DNA from: Spirochaeta isovalerica
Lineage (GTDB): Bacteria > Spirochaetota > Spirochaetia > DSM-2461
DNA: 64,000 nt
Direction of reading: 5' to 3'
Assembly: GCF_014207565.1 (NCBI RefSeq)
Contig: NZ_JACHGJ010000002.1
Span: forward strand, 682,001-746,000
The position numbers were made by a program, and so were the translations under genes. The notes under the pieces are model-generated. The model had not been told where the DNA came from, made no database searches, and was given only the letters and a program-made list of their open reading frames with translations. Below are positions 46,385 to 55,067 of the stretch, in pieces. How positions within the stretch are numbered: the first letter of the stretch is position 1; each line of letters opens with the position of its first letter.

Positions 46385-47389
46385 GTGAAAAAAATATCAG
46401 GTTTGCTGCTTGTTCTCATTCTACTGGTCTGCTTTGTAGTCTTTTTCCTTATTTTCCTTAATCAGAAAAGCATCGGGAGATCCGCTGAACCGGTTGTTCG
46501 CGATGTCACTCTGCGACTTCAATGGACAACACAAACACAATTCGCCGGATATTATGTCGCATTGAAAAAGGGTTTCTACAATGAGGCGGGGCTCCGTGTT
46601 TCGATAGAACCGGGAGGTTACGGTCAGAATCCCAATCAGACGGTTGCAGCAGGACTTGAAGAATTCGGAACAAAATGGCCGGCTGACCTGGTCGCTTCCC
46701 AGGATGAATCGCTTGTTTCCCTGGCCAATATCGTTAAAGATAACGGTCTCAACCTGATCTCCCGTAAGGAGAAGGGAATTGTATCTGTCGAGGATTTTAG
46801 GGGAAAAAAAGTAGCCATCTGGTTTATCGGAAATGAATATCAGCTCTTTGCCCTGCTCGACCTTTACGGAATATCCCGGGAAGAGGTGGATATCATCTCC
46901 CAGAAATGGGATATGAGCCAGTTCCTCAATGATGAAGTGGATGTCGCCGCCGTTATGACCTATAACGAATTATTGACGCTGAGAAGCGACGGCTTTGACG
47001 AATCAAATCTTGATATCATGAGTTTCGCCGAGCAGGGAATCGGGTTTCCCGGTCATAATATCTTCACGACCAGAGAATACCTCAATGGTAATCCCGATAT
47101 CTGCAAAAGCTTTGTCGACGCATCCATCAGGGGATGGGAATATGCCATTTCCCACCCGGAGGAGGCTACGGATATCGTGATGAGCTATGATCAGGAGGGC
47201 GTGCTGAATCGGGATCATCAATTACGTCAGATGCTCGGGATAATTGATCTTATTCATCCCGATGAATACGAAATCGGTCTGCATCTCGATCGGGATTACA
47301 ATTTGATAGGCGAGCTGTACAGAAAGTATGGTATTATAGATCAGGATTTCAGTATTTCTGATAGTTATACCAATAAGTTTATTAAGTAG
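46385..47389 (+). CDS. NMT1/THI5-type binding protein, probably membrane-anchored
   Basis: This GTG-start gene encodes 334 residues. A hydrophobic N-terminal segment (about 5-27) has no clear cleavage site, so it may be an anchor. The rest matches NMT1/THI5-type binding proteins (VTLRLQWTTQTQFAGYYVALKKGFYNEAGL, then DFRGKKVAIWF), a family that binds thiamine precursors and other small ligands. It has no transporter partners. It ends 4 bases before a hybrid histidine kinase gene, which suggests that it serves that kinase as a ligand-binding partner. Ligand identity is unknown. Confidence 0.8.
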   Translation: MKKISGLLLVLILLVCFVVFFLIFLNQKSIGRSAEPVVRDVTLRLQWTTQTQFAGYYVALKKGFYNEAGLRVSIEPGGYGQNPNQTVAAGLEEFGTKWPADLVASQDESLVSLANIVKDNGLNLISRKEKGIVSVEDFRGKKVAIWFIGNEYQLFALLDLYGISREEVDIISQKWDMSQFLNDEVDVAAVMTYNELLTLRSDGFDESNLDIMSFAEQGIGFPGHNIFTTREYLNGNPDICKSFVDASIRGWEYAISHPEEATDIVMSYDQEGVLNRDHQLRQMLGIIDLIHPDEYEIGLHLDRDYNLIGELYRKYGIIDQDFSISDSYTNKFIK

Positions 47390-47393
47390 AGAT

Positions 47394-49715
47394 ATGCAGA
47401 AAAATATCAGCCAGTCCCTGTCTTCGGCAGTGGTCGTCATCATTGCAGTCAGCATCTTATATATCTCCATCCAGTTTTTTATATATCTTAGCCTTCGGGA
47501 CATTATTGAAGGCAATGCGCAGGCTGTTCAGTTTGAAAACGATTTTTACACCATTGTTCATAACTCCATGGAAATGGAATCCGATTTTCTCAATTTTTCT
47601 CTCGGTTACATCCCTTCCCACGGTACCATACAGGTTCAGCTCGATAAAAACCTCTCTCTTATCAAGCAGCTGCTCGAAAGTGAAAATAATGAGTCGGATT
47701 TATCTCTGTTAAAAAAACTCCAGGCGAACTACCATCAGCTCGACCGGTATATCGGAAGTTTTGTCGAAGGCGGTTTGAAGACTCTCGAAAGGGAAATCCT
47801 GCTCAAGGACATCAATGAAATTTTCTTTATTAACAGATTGCTGTATCTGGAACAGAGAGAATCATTTCAAAGCCATTATTCAGAACGTCAGCGCAATATC
47901 GAATCCATACTTATCATCAATATCGCAGCCATAGTCTTTATATCGGCTCTGGTAATCCTGGCCGTGATCTATTCTCTTATATTCAGAAGAATACTGCTTG
48001 GGAAAATTCAGTTTCTGCAGAAGCGTATCTCCTCCTTTGCCTGGCTCGACACCGGAGAAGGGCATACTTTCGATTATGAGGATAACGATGAATTCCGGAT
48101 TGTCTTTGAAACATTGAACCGTATGAGCCGGACTATAAAGGACCAGCACTATCAGCTGATTCTGAATGAGAAGAAATACCGCTATCTCTTCGACAACTCC
48201 ACCGATGCGCTTTTGCTTTATTCTCCTGAATCGGGACAGGAGGACGGCAACCGTTCGGCTTTCGAACTCTTCGGCTGCGAAGATAAAGAGGAATTCCTCG
48301 CGCTGAAGTTGTTTTCCCCGGAGGGAAACAGGGAAAAAACCGGATTGAACCGGCAGGATATCCTCGATCATGCCTTTGCGGAAGCGAGAAGCAAAGGTTC
48401 CGCTCTGTTCGAATGGAGCTTCCGGAATAAATCAGGGTTTGATTTTCAGGCCGTCGTAATGCTCTCGCGAATCAGTTTTAACGACAGAATCCTTTTTCTG
48501 ACCAATATCAAGGATATTTCAAGACAGAAACAGGAAGAGGAAAACAGAATACAGTTTCAGAAGATGCTGTCACTCGGCACACTGGCCGGCGGGATCGCCC
48601 ACGATTTCAACAATGTTCTGGGGGCCATCATGTCCTCGGCTCAGCTTCTCCTGTCCCCCAAACGGAATATCGATGAGAAAAGCCGGAATTATGCCGATAT
48701 GATTTTGCAGGCGTCTCAGAGAGGGGCCGACCTGACAGAAAAGCTTCTGCAGTTCAGTCGTAAAAAAAACAGCGATTATACTTCAGCAGACCTCCATTTG
48801 ATCGCGAATGAAATATGCGGGATTCTCTCCCAGACATCAGATAAAAAGATCGCCATCGAAAGGGATTTCCGGGCGGAGAGGAGCTTTGTCTTCTGTAATG
48901 CCACAGAGATTCAGAGCATATTGATGAACATCGCGATTAACGCCGTTCACGCCATGCCAGAGGGTGGTACGCTCTCTTTCCGCACACAAAACATCCGGCT
49001 CGATAGAGATTTCTGTATGGTCTCTTCCTTTAACCTGGAACCGGGACTGTTTATCGAATTGGAAATCATCGATACGGGAACCGGTATACCGCGAGAGAAT
49101 CTGCAGCGTATTTTCGAACCCTTTTTCACGACAAAGGCGCAGGGAGAAGGAACCGGATTGGGACTGGCTGCTGTCTATGGTGTTGTACAGGAGCATAAAG
49201 GTGCTGTCTATGTGGAAAGCGAAAAGGGCAGGGGGACCACTTTTCGTATACGGTTGCCTATATCGGAAAATGGAACACAGCAGCCGGCTGCAGACAATAC
49301 CTTATCTTCATTCTTTGAGGAACAGGGGCCGCAGTTAACGGTTCTCTTTGTCGATGATGAAGATTTTCTGAGACAGAATAATAAAGATATGCTTGAAGAA
49401 GCCGGTTATCGCGTTATTCTGGCGGAAAGCGGGAGCCGTGCGGTATCTCTGTTCCGGGATAGGCATGAGGAGATTGACTTTGTCGTTATGGATATGATCA
49501 TGCCTGTCATGAACGGGCTTGACGCTTTTAAAAAAATGAAGGAAACCGATCCCGGCTGTACTGTCATTTTTGCCACCGGATATATGCGGAAAGAGGACAG
49601 ACAAATTCTGGAGGATCAGGGGGCGGCCGGTTTTCTCAATAAGCCTTATAATTTTAAGGATCTGGATGCGGTTTTAAAACAATTGCATAAAAAAAATCAG
49701 GAAAAGCAATCATGA
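47394..49715 (+). CDS. Membrane hybrid histidine kinase with receiver domain
   Basis: Two membrane helices (about 12-34 and 170-197) enclose a helical periplasmic domain of about 135 residues. A PAS-like domain follows (about 265-380), then the kinase core with His403 (GGIAHDFNN) and an ATPase domain ([18 protein letters not shown]). The C-terminal receiver (about 645-773) has LFVDDEDF, phospho-acceptor Asp near 700 ([14 protein letters not shown]) and LNKPYN. The closest layout in the window is that of the soluble hybrid kinase at 23689. No DNA-binding output is present. It probably reads the binding protein encoded just upstream and overlaps the next gene by 4 bases. Confidence 0.88.
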   Translation: MQKNISQSLSSAVVVIIAVSILYISIQFFIYLSLRDIIEGNAQAVQFENDFYTIVHNSMEMESDFLNFSLGYIPSHGTIQVQLDKNLSLIKQLLESENNESDLSLLKKLQANYHQLDRYIGSFVEGGLKTLEREILLKDINEIFFINRLLYLEQRESFQSHYSERQRNIESILIINIAAIVFISALVILAVIYSLIFRRILLGKIQFLQKRISSFAWLDTGEGHTFDYEDNDEFRIVFETLNRMSRTIKDQHYQLILNEKKYRYLFDNSTDALLLYSPESGQEDGNRSAFELFGCEDKEEFLALKLFSPEGNREKTGLNRQDILDHAFAEARSKGSALFEWSFRNKSGFDFQAVVMLSRISFNDRILFLTNIKDISRQKQEEENRIQFQKMLSLGTLAGGIAHDFNNVLGAIMSSAQLLLSPKRNIDEKSRNYADMILQASQRGADLTEKLLQFSRKKNSDYTSADLHLIANEICGILSQTSDKKIAIERDFRAERSFVFCNATEIQSILMNIAINAVHAMPEGGTLSFRTQNIRLDRDFCMVSSFNLEPGLFIELEIIDTGTGIPRENLQRIFEPFFTTKAQGEGTGLGLAAVYGVVQEHKGAVYVESEKGRGTTFRIRLPISENGTQQPAADNTLSSFFEEQGPQLTVLFVDDEDFLRQNNKDMLEEAGYRVILAESGSRAVSLFRDRHEEIDFVVMDMIMPVMNGLDAFKKMKETDPGCTVIFATGYMRKEDRQILEDQGAAGFLNKPYNFKDLDAVLKQLHKKNQEKQS

Positions 49716-50554
49716 ATATCGGAATACGGGCCCATGATCTGGGCCGCTTCTCCTCTGCCGGTGAGCTGGCAGAGGCTGTACTGGAAGCCGGTCTGGACTC
49801 TATCCAGCTTGTGCCCTGGAAAGCGTTCAGCCATGTGGAACGTTCTCCCGGTTTGTGGTCTCCCTGTCTGATCGAGGAGATACAGTCAAATCTGGTGGGC
49901 CGGGGCATTTCCATTTCTCTGGTGGGGGCCTACTTCAACTGGTTTTCCCGGGAAGAAATCCGGGGCGGAGGTATCGGACGCCGCATCTTCAGGGAGAGTC
50001 TGGCGGTTCTTTCCGCTTTAGGTGCGGATGCCGTCGGAACAGAGACCGAAGGTTTTTCAATTCTGCCATTTATCAATTCCCCGAAAAATCTATCCGAAGA
50101 AGCTATGGAACAGGCTGTCGCTGTTTTGCGGGACCTGCAGAATACGGCGTGTTTAACTGATTCGTACATCGCTGTCGAAGGGGTCAGTTTTCATGTTCTT
50201 AGCAGTCCGGAGCGCGTGGTGGAACTGAAAGAGCGTTCCGGTGCTGACCGGTTGAAGTTCATCTTTGATCCTGTGAATTTTCTCACCATAAAGAACTGGC
50301 GCCATCAGGATGAGCTTATTGAGCGCACTGTCGATTTATATGGAGATGACCTTCTTTTGATCCACTGCAAGGATTTTATACCCACACCTGCGGGGCTGCT
50401 GCCGGCCGCGCCGGGAGAGGGAAGATTCAATTACAGGCTTCTCTATAAGAAGCTGAAAGAAGCGGGAAAGAGCGGTGTCCCTTTTATACTGGAAGGGGTC
50501 AGAGGCGGAAAAATCAGGAGCAGCCGGGATTTTCTGATGAGTCTGGCGAAATAA
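49712..50554 (+). CDS. Sugar phosphate isomerase/epimerase-like TIM-barrel protein
   Basis: This 280-residue cytoplasmic protein belongs to the xylose isomerase-like TIM-barrel superfamily (AP_endonuc_2). Likely metal ligands are Glu in YIAVEGVSF, Asp in FIFDPVNF, His in LLIHCKDF and Glu in FILEGVRGG. Members isomerise or epimerise sugars, inositols or related compounds. The start overlaps the hybrid kinase stop (ATGA), so it is translated with the kinase. It points at the convergent sialic-acid-type genes. Its substrate cannot be named. Confidence 0.78.
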   Translation: MNIGIRAHDLGRFSSAGELAEAVLEAGLDSIQLVPWKAFSHVERSPGLWSPCLIEEIQSNLVGRGISISLVGAYFNWFSREEIRGGGIGRRIFRESLAVLSALGADAVGTETEGFSILPFINSPKNLSEEAMEQAVAVLRDLQNTACLTDSYIAVEGVSFHVLSSPERVVELKERSGADRLKFIFDPVNFLTIKNWRHQDELIERTVDLYGDDLLLIHCKDFIPTPAGLLPAAPGEGRFNYRLLYKKLKEAGKSGVPFILEGVRGGKIRSSRDFLMSLAK

Positions 50555-50558
50555 GGCT

Positions 50559-51215
50559 CTATCCTATCATATGCCGATCATACCCCGCATCAACGAGCTG
50601 TCTGTAAGCGCTCATAACTTCTTCCGGGACACTTTGATGAATCTGGAAACCTTTTGCCGGATATTCGATTATTCTCTGAAGATCGCCTACCATGATATTG
50701 ATAATATTCTCAAGCGATATCTCATTCGTCGGATAGGCTTCGTATGAAAGGGAAGGGGATGTGACAATCAGTTTCTTATCGGCCCAGATCTTTTTTATCG
50801 TCGCATAGGTTCTTCGCTCCATATAAGGTTTCTGTACGGCGATGATCTTATCAAATGTGATTCGGGCTTCTTCAAGAATAACCCGGGAATAGCGGACATT
50901 ATCTCCCGTATTGCCGGCTTTGGTCTCGAGCAGAATGGCTTCTCCGGGAACTCCCAGTTCCCCGGCTCTGGCGGCGAAAACCTCCGCTTCGCTTTTTCCC
51001 CATCCCGTATCGAGCATATCCCCCTGATGGGCCACGCCTCCCGAAAAAAGAATGACCGGCGCCCATCCCTCGCGGAAGAGACGGGCGGCGTATTCGGCCA
51101 CCCGGATATCATGGCTTCCCAGAACGAAGAGAAGGTCGGATTTCTCCAGTTTGTGATTCATATGGTGGTAGTCCCAGATGATATGCGCCGCCTTCTCAAC
51201 TGCCTGTTCCGTCAT
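50559..51215 (-). CDS. YdcF/ElyC-like (DUF218) protein
   Basis: This 218-residue protein has the DUF218 alpha/beta fold with DLLFVLGSHDIRVAEYAARLF, ILFSGGVAHQGD and ETKAGNTGDNVRYSR. No membrane helix is present, so it is of the soluble YdcF type. The biochemical function of the family is unsettled. Its start overlaps the epimerase stop by 4 bases, making it the last gene of the regulator-epimerase unit. That position suggests a link to amino sugar metabolism. Confidence 0.8.
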   Translation of the reverse strand: MTEQAVEKAAHIIWDYHHMNHKLEKSDLLFVLGSHDIRVAEYAARLFREGWAPVILFSGGVAHQGDMLDTGWGKSEAEVFAARAGELGVPGEAILLETKAGNTGDNVRYSRVILEEARITFDKIIAVQKPYMERRTYATIKKIWADKKLIVTSPSLSYEAYPTNEISLENIINIMVGDLQRIIEYPAKGFQIHQSVPEEVMSAYRQLVDAGYDRHMIG

Positions 51216-52387
51216 TTCGCCATTTCCTCCAGAAGCTTATAGGTTTTCATCAGAAAGCGGGGGATATGAAAAGGCCCTTTGTAGTGGTTCCCCTTCAGGT
51301 CCACCTGAACCGAACCGTCCCGTCTCAGGTAGCCGAACCACTCGCCTTTCTCCCGGTCGGGGAAGTGAGACCAGGTGTAGTCATGAACTTTCTTAAACCA
51401 CTGTTCATAAACGTCGCGGCCTGTCATTTCATAAGCTAGAAGCAAAGCGTAAATTGTTTCGCAGTGGGGCCACCAGTACTTCATGTCCCATTCTATCTGG
51501 GCCGGCTGTTTTCCCCCGATATCGACAAAGGAGAATAAACCTCCATACTCTTTATCCCATCCCAGATCGAGAGACCACTGGAGAATGGGAAGCGTTTTCT
51601 CCATCAAATCTTTGTCGTTCCGGTATTTCGCTTCCTCCAGTATAAACCAGGCCGTTTCGATGGCATGGCCCGGGTTGACGCATCTTCCCTCGGGCCCTTC
51701 GCTCATCTCCCCTTCAGGACCGACAGTTTCCAGCAGGGCTTTCAGGTCCGGTTTGACGAAATACCTGAACAGCTCGTCTATCTGTCTATCAATTCTGGCT
51801 GTGTATTTCCCGGCGCTTTCAGGATCGGCCTGCCGCATGATCTGATTGAGACTTATCTGCATCATAGTCATGGAGTGCCCGCGGAACTCTCGGGTTGCGG
51901 GATCGATTTTCGGCTCCAGTTTCCCTTCCAGATTATCAATAAGGGCATAGAGCTTTTTCGCTTCTGCCAGCGCGGCCCGGTCTCCGGAAACTTCGCTGTA
52001 GGCGGCCAGGCCTATGGCGGCAAACATTTCTGAAAAAAGGTAACGGCGCATAACAAGGGGTTTCCCCTCTCTGGTCACCTCGAAATAAACCCGGCCGTCC
52101 TCCTTTCTGATCAGGTGCTCCCGGATAAAGCGAACACCTTTTTCCGCTGCTTCCAGCCATTCCTTTTTCGGTTCTATCTCTTTGTATAAAGTGGAGAAAA
52201 TCCAGACGGCCCGCCCCTGGACCCATCCCCCTTTATCGGTGGAAAGAGGTTTTCCCTCTCTGTCCAGGAAATCCATAAATCCCCCGTATTCATGGTCGAC
52301 AGAGTTCCGCTCCCAGAAGGGGACGACGTCTTCTATCAGTTCCGTATAATAAAAATCTTTCAGCTCTCCGATTGTATTTGAATCCAT
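51212..52387 (-). CDS. N-acylglucosamine 2-epimerase family protein
   Basis: The 391-residue protein has the (alpha/alpha)6-barrel of the AGE/renin-binding-protein family. Conserved pieces are GGFMDFLDREG, GGWVQGRAVWIFSTLY, EFRGHSMTMMQISL, GHAIETAWFILEEA and WPHCETIYALL, where the His residues correspond to the catalytic pair. In sialic acid breakdown, AGE converts N-acetylmannosamine to N-acetylglucosamine, the step after the lyase. The lyase encoded in the divergent operon supports that role. Cellobiose or mannose epimerases share the fold, so the substrate is inferred. AGGAAGAG precedes the ATG. Confidence 0.85.
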   Translation of the reverse strand: MDSNTIGELKDFYYTELIEDVVPFWERNSVDHEYGGFMDFLDREGKPLSTDKGGWVQGRAVWIFSTLYKEIEPKKEWLEAAEKGVRFIREHLIRKEDGRVYFEVTREGKPLVMRRYLFSEMFAAIGLAAYSEVSGDRAALAEAKKLYALIDNLEGKLEPKIDPATREFRGHSMTMMQISLNQIMRQADPESAGKYTARIDRQIDELFRYFVKPDLKALLETVGPEGEMSEGPEGRCVNPGHAIETAWFILEEAKYRNDKDLMEKTLPILQWSLDLGWDKEYGGLFSFVDIGGKQPAQIEWDMKYWWPHCETIYALLLAYEMTGRDVYEQWFKKVHDYTWSHFPDREKGEWFGYLRRDGSVQVDLKGNHYKGPFHIPRFLMKTYKLLEEMAK

Positions 52388-52464
52388 GTATCTCTTCCTA
52401 TACAGGCATAACTGCCCTTACGTTTTGTTTGCGAGTTTTTTTGATTATTATGTCTCACTTATCT

Positions 52465-53145
52465 CTAGTGTCTTCTCGAAAGAACCTGCAGCGCCTGTTT
52501 CAGTCCTTTTTCGACAGAATCCCTTGCGGCCCTTTCCGCTTTGTCGGGATCTCTTTCCTTAATGGCGTTGAATATTTCGCAATGCTGATCGTAGGTCTTC
52601 CGGTATGTTTCGGGGTTCAGCAGCTCTGTGTGCTTCTCTTCATCTATCCGGTAGATCATATCGGCGATGTAGAGCACTTTTTCCAGAATGATTTCGTGCT
52701 GGTGTTCCATATACTGGTTTCGCGCTCCCCTTGCGATGATTCTGTGGAATTCCTGGTCGATTTTGGAAAACACGTGCTGATCGAAGTTTTTGAAGTGTTC
52801 GTCCATGGCCTCCACATTCATTTCCAGGTAGTACAGCTGGGAGTCGTCGACCCTCTGGGTATAGAGCCTTACCAGCATGCCGTCGAGAGCTTCCCGGTAA
52901 TTGTAGAGATCGATAATATCCTGTTCGTTGTACTCTTTTATCTGGTACCCGTTTTTGCCGGTTCTCTCTATAAAGCCCTCGTGGACCAGCTGTTGGATCG
53001 CTTCCCTTACGGGGATGCGGGACATATCGAGCTTTTCCGCCAGGAAGGCTTCGGTCAGTCTGAATCCCGGGGAAATGCGGCCTTCGAGGACCAACTCTTT
53101 CATTTTCTCGTATGAGGATTTCTCCCCGTTTTTATCCTTACTCAT
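52465..53145 (-). CDS. GntR-family regulator, FadR/FCD type (NanR-like candidate)
   Basis: I place the start at the ATG at 53145, 7 bases after AAGG; a TTG two codons upstream is also open. Residues about 10-75 form the winged HTH (LTEAFLAEKLDMSRIPVREAIQQLVHEGFIERT). The remainder is an FCD ligand domain with DQEFHRIIARGARNQYMEHQ and HCEIFNAIKERD as likely metal-binding parts. It lies between the epimerase and the divergent importer operon. GTATAC-type sites that cover both promoters fit the operators of this subfamily. E. coli NanR, a sialic acid regulator of the same subfamily, binds GGTATA repeats, which also occur here (53184-53179 on the minus strand). Confidence 0.85.
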   Translation of the reverse strand: MSKDKNGEKSSYEKMKELVLEGRISPGFRLTEAFLAEKLDMSRIPVREAIQQLVHEGFIERTGKNGYQIKEYNEQDIIDLYNYREALDGMLVRLYTQRVDDSQLYYLEMNVEAMDEHFKNFDQHVFSKIDQEFHRIIARGARNQYMEHQHEIILEKVLYIADMIYRIDEEKHTELLNPETYRKTYDQHCEIFNAIKERDPDKAERAARDSVEKGLKQALQVLSRRH

Positions 53146-53173
53146 AGGCAAACCTTATTTTATAGTATGACTG

Positions 53174-53239
53174 CATTGTATACCTTGGAAAATAAATCTG
53201 CAAGAAAAAACTTGACTGTATACAAATGTATGCAATAAT
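53174..53239. promoter_or_regulatory. Divergent promoter region with three TGTATACA-like operators
   Basis: TGTATACC (53177-53184), TGTATACA (53217-53224) and TGTATGCA (53227-53234) are near-identical palindromic sites. On the plus strand TTGACT (53212-53217) and AATAAT (53234-53239) form a promoter whose spacer holds two of them. On the minus strand TTGCAG and TACAAT, 17 bases apart, overlap the first. A GntR/FCD dimer bound here would control the importer and its own gene. Confidence 0.6.
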
Positions 53240-53319
53240 AAACCAATGTAGCGGGTTGGGTGGCAAAACACTGCATCCGTAAATAGAGAATCATTTTTTA
53301 TGTTTAAAGGAGATATAAA

Positions 53320-54984
53320 ATGGGTAAAATCAGAACATCATTACTATCTATTCTGATGATTTTTCTGGCATTCGGACTGTGGGCCGGCGGGCAGCAGGCC
53401 TCTGAACCGGCATCGGACAAACAGATCGAGGGACTCAACAGCAATCCTCTTTCCGATTACAGAGTGAGACAGGCCATCGCCTATGCCATCGATATGGACA
53501 CTATCGCCGAGACGCTTCTCGAAGGAAAAGCTCTTGTGTCGAACAGCATGGTTCCCAACGGACCCTGGAAAGCCGACGGCCTCAATTCCTATTCCTATGA
53601 TCCGGAAATGGCTAAATCTCTTCTCAAAGAAGCGGGTTGGGATTCCTCCTATACTCTCGATGTGGTTTACTACTACGGAGACCAGCTGACAGTCGATATC
53701 ATGACTGCCGTACAGGCCTATCTCGGCGGCGTGGGGATTAAAATGGATTTCCGAAAACTCGAAGGCGACCTCGGGGAGCAGCTATGGACCAATCCTTCCG
53801 ATCCTGTCAACGGACCTTCTTACGTGAAGTGGGATATGGCTTATGCCGGTTCCGCTGCTCTGGCCATGCACGAGTATTACGGTAAACTGCCGACTAACGG
53901 ACCGGGTAACTCCCATACGCCGAGCAATCCTACAATCGACAAACTCGTTGCCGCTACAAAAGCGACAGCCAATATCGTTGAGCAGCAGAAAGCATTCTTC
54001 GCTCTTGAAGAATATGTCAATGAATACCTTCCTCTGATTCCCCTATACTACCAGCAGCTCTTTATTTATGAGAGCGACAGAGTTAACAGAAACGGCGGGG
54101 CTTACGGAAACGCACAGTACAATTACGACTGGGGCATTCTCGACTGGACAGTTGAAGCCGATTCCAATGGCAAGCATGTGCTTTACACCAATACGGCTCC
54201 TGTAGAGTTTTTCGAACATCCCTGGTTCAACCCCGGTCTGAATATGGCTAATAAGGTTCTCTTTGACAGACTGATCGTCGCCGACGAATCGCTCATGGCG
54301 AAAGAGGGACAGCTCGCTTCTTCTTTCAAAGTATCTGACGACAGCATGGAAATCGAGTTTACTCTGGAGGACGGAGCCAAATGGCATGACGGGTCAGCCA
54401 TCACAGCAGATGATATCAAGTGGAGCATCGAGTACGCTCTGAAAGTTCCGGCGATCCACTCTGTGTTCTCTACAACTTTCAAATCCATCGAAGGCGCCGA
54501 TGCTTATGTAAGCGGAACAGCCGACTCCATCAGCGGAATTGCTGTGAACGGAAATAAAGTGAAAGTGACATTTGCAACACTGGATCCCAATATGCTTCTC
54601 ACTTTCTCTCAGTTTCCCCCGCTTCCGAAAAAGTACTTTGAAAACTCCGATCCCCTCCAGTTCCAGCAGAACTCCTTCTGGCAGAGCCCTGTGGGAAGCG
54701 GACCATTCAAAATAAAAACAGTGGAAATGAACGACTACACGGTTGCGGTTCCCTTCGAATCGTACTACGGCGGAACAGCCAAAATCGATGAAATCGTCAT
54801 GTACCCCAGCGGCGAGAATGACACAAACGTGATCAAAAACGCTTCCGCCGGAAAACTCGATTACGGTTTTACCAAAAGCGTGGCCGACGTGAAAGCCCTG
54901 GAAGCCATGGAAAACATGAGAGTGATTCCCGTGGACATTCCCTATACGAGACTTTTCTACGTGAACAAGTTTCCCAAACCCTGA
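53320..54984 (+). CDS. Circularly permuted Opp/Dpp-type substrate-binding protein
   Basis: This 554-residue exported protein (signal peptide about 1-23) has both halves of an SBP_bac_5 protein in reversed order. Directly after the signal comes what is normally the second half: LSDYRVRQAIAYAID (44-58) and YDPEMAKSLLKEAGW (93-107), to about residue 275. Then comes the normal first half: NKVLFDRLIV (311-320), LEDGAKWHDGSAITADDIKWS (349-369), SPVGSGPFKI (456-465), ending with PYTRLFYVNKFPKP at the C terminus. Joining the C terminus to residue 44 rebuilds the usual stretch FYVNKFPKP-LSDYRVRQAI, so little or nothing is missing. It is the first gene of a complete importer operon and has a good ribosome-binding site (AAAGGAG). 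Sialic acid or its oligomers are the likely ligand, by context. Confidence 0.85.
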   Translation: MGKIRTSLLSILMIFLAFGLWAGGQQASEPASDKQIEGLNSNPLSDYRVRQAIAYAIDMDTIAETLLEGKALVSNSMVPNGPWKADGLNSYSYDPEMAKSLLKEAGWDSSYTLDVVYYYGDQLTVDIMTAVQAYLGGVGIKMDFRKLEGDLGEQLWTNPSDPVNGPSYVKWDMAYAGSAALAMHEYYGKLPTNGPGNSHTPSNPTIDKLVAATKATANIVEQQKAFFALEEYVNEYLPLIPLYYQQLFIYESDRVNRNGGAYGNAQYNYDWGILDWTVEADSNGKHVLYTNTAPVEFFEHPWFNPGLNMANKVLFDRLIVADESLMAKEGQLASSFKVSDDSMEIEFTLEDGAKWHDGSAITADDIKWSIEYALKVPAIHSVFSTTFKSIEGADAYVSGTADSISGIAVNGNKVKVTFATLDPNMLLTFSQFPPLPKKYFENSDPLQFQQNSFWQSPVGSGPFKIKTVEMNDYTVAVPFESYYGGTAKIDEIVMYPSGENDTNVIKNASAGKLDYGFTKSVADVKALEAMENMRVIPVDIPYTRLFYVNKFPKP

Positions 54985-55008
54985 TAAGCCTTATTAAATA
55001 ATACCATC

Positions 55009-55034
55009 GGTGGCGGGCCTCATAGCCCGCCGCC
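55009..55034 (+). promoter_or_regulatory. Intercistronic hairpin between binding protein and permease
   Basis: GGTGGCGGGC and GCCCGCCGCC pair over 10 bp (one wobble) around the loop CTCATA, with no U run directly behind. It has the same position as the hairpin at 32998 in the other importer operon. Confidence 0.6.
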
Positions 55035-55067
55035 TCTTTCAAGACTTATCCCGGAGGAGTTATATAG

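Noticed and set aside
52372-53115. 247-codon plus-strand frame opposite the GntR regulator
   Set aside because: The minus strand encodes a complete GntR/FCD protein; the plus frame is its mirror and has no domain.
53320-54984. The idea that the 53320 gene is a fusion of two binding-protein fragments or a frameshifted pair
   Set aside because: The frame is unbroken, both halves are present once, and the ends complement each other exactly, which fits permutation better than a fusion of two partial genes.
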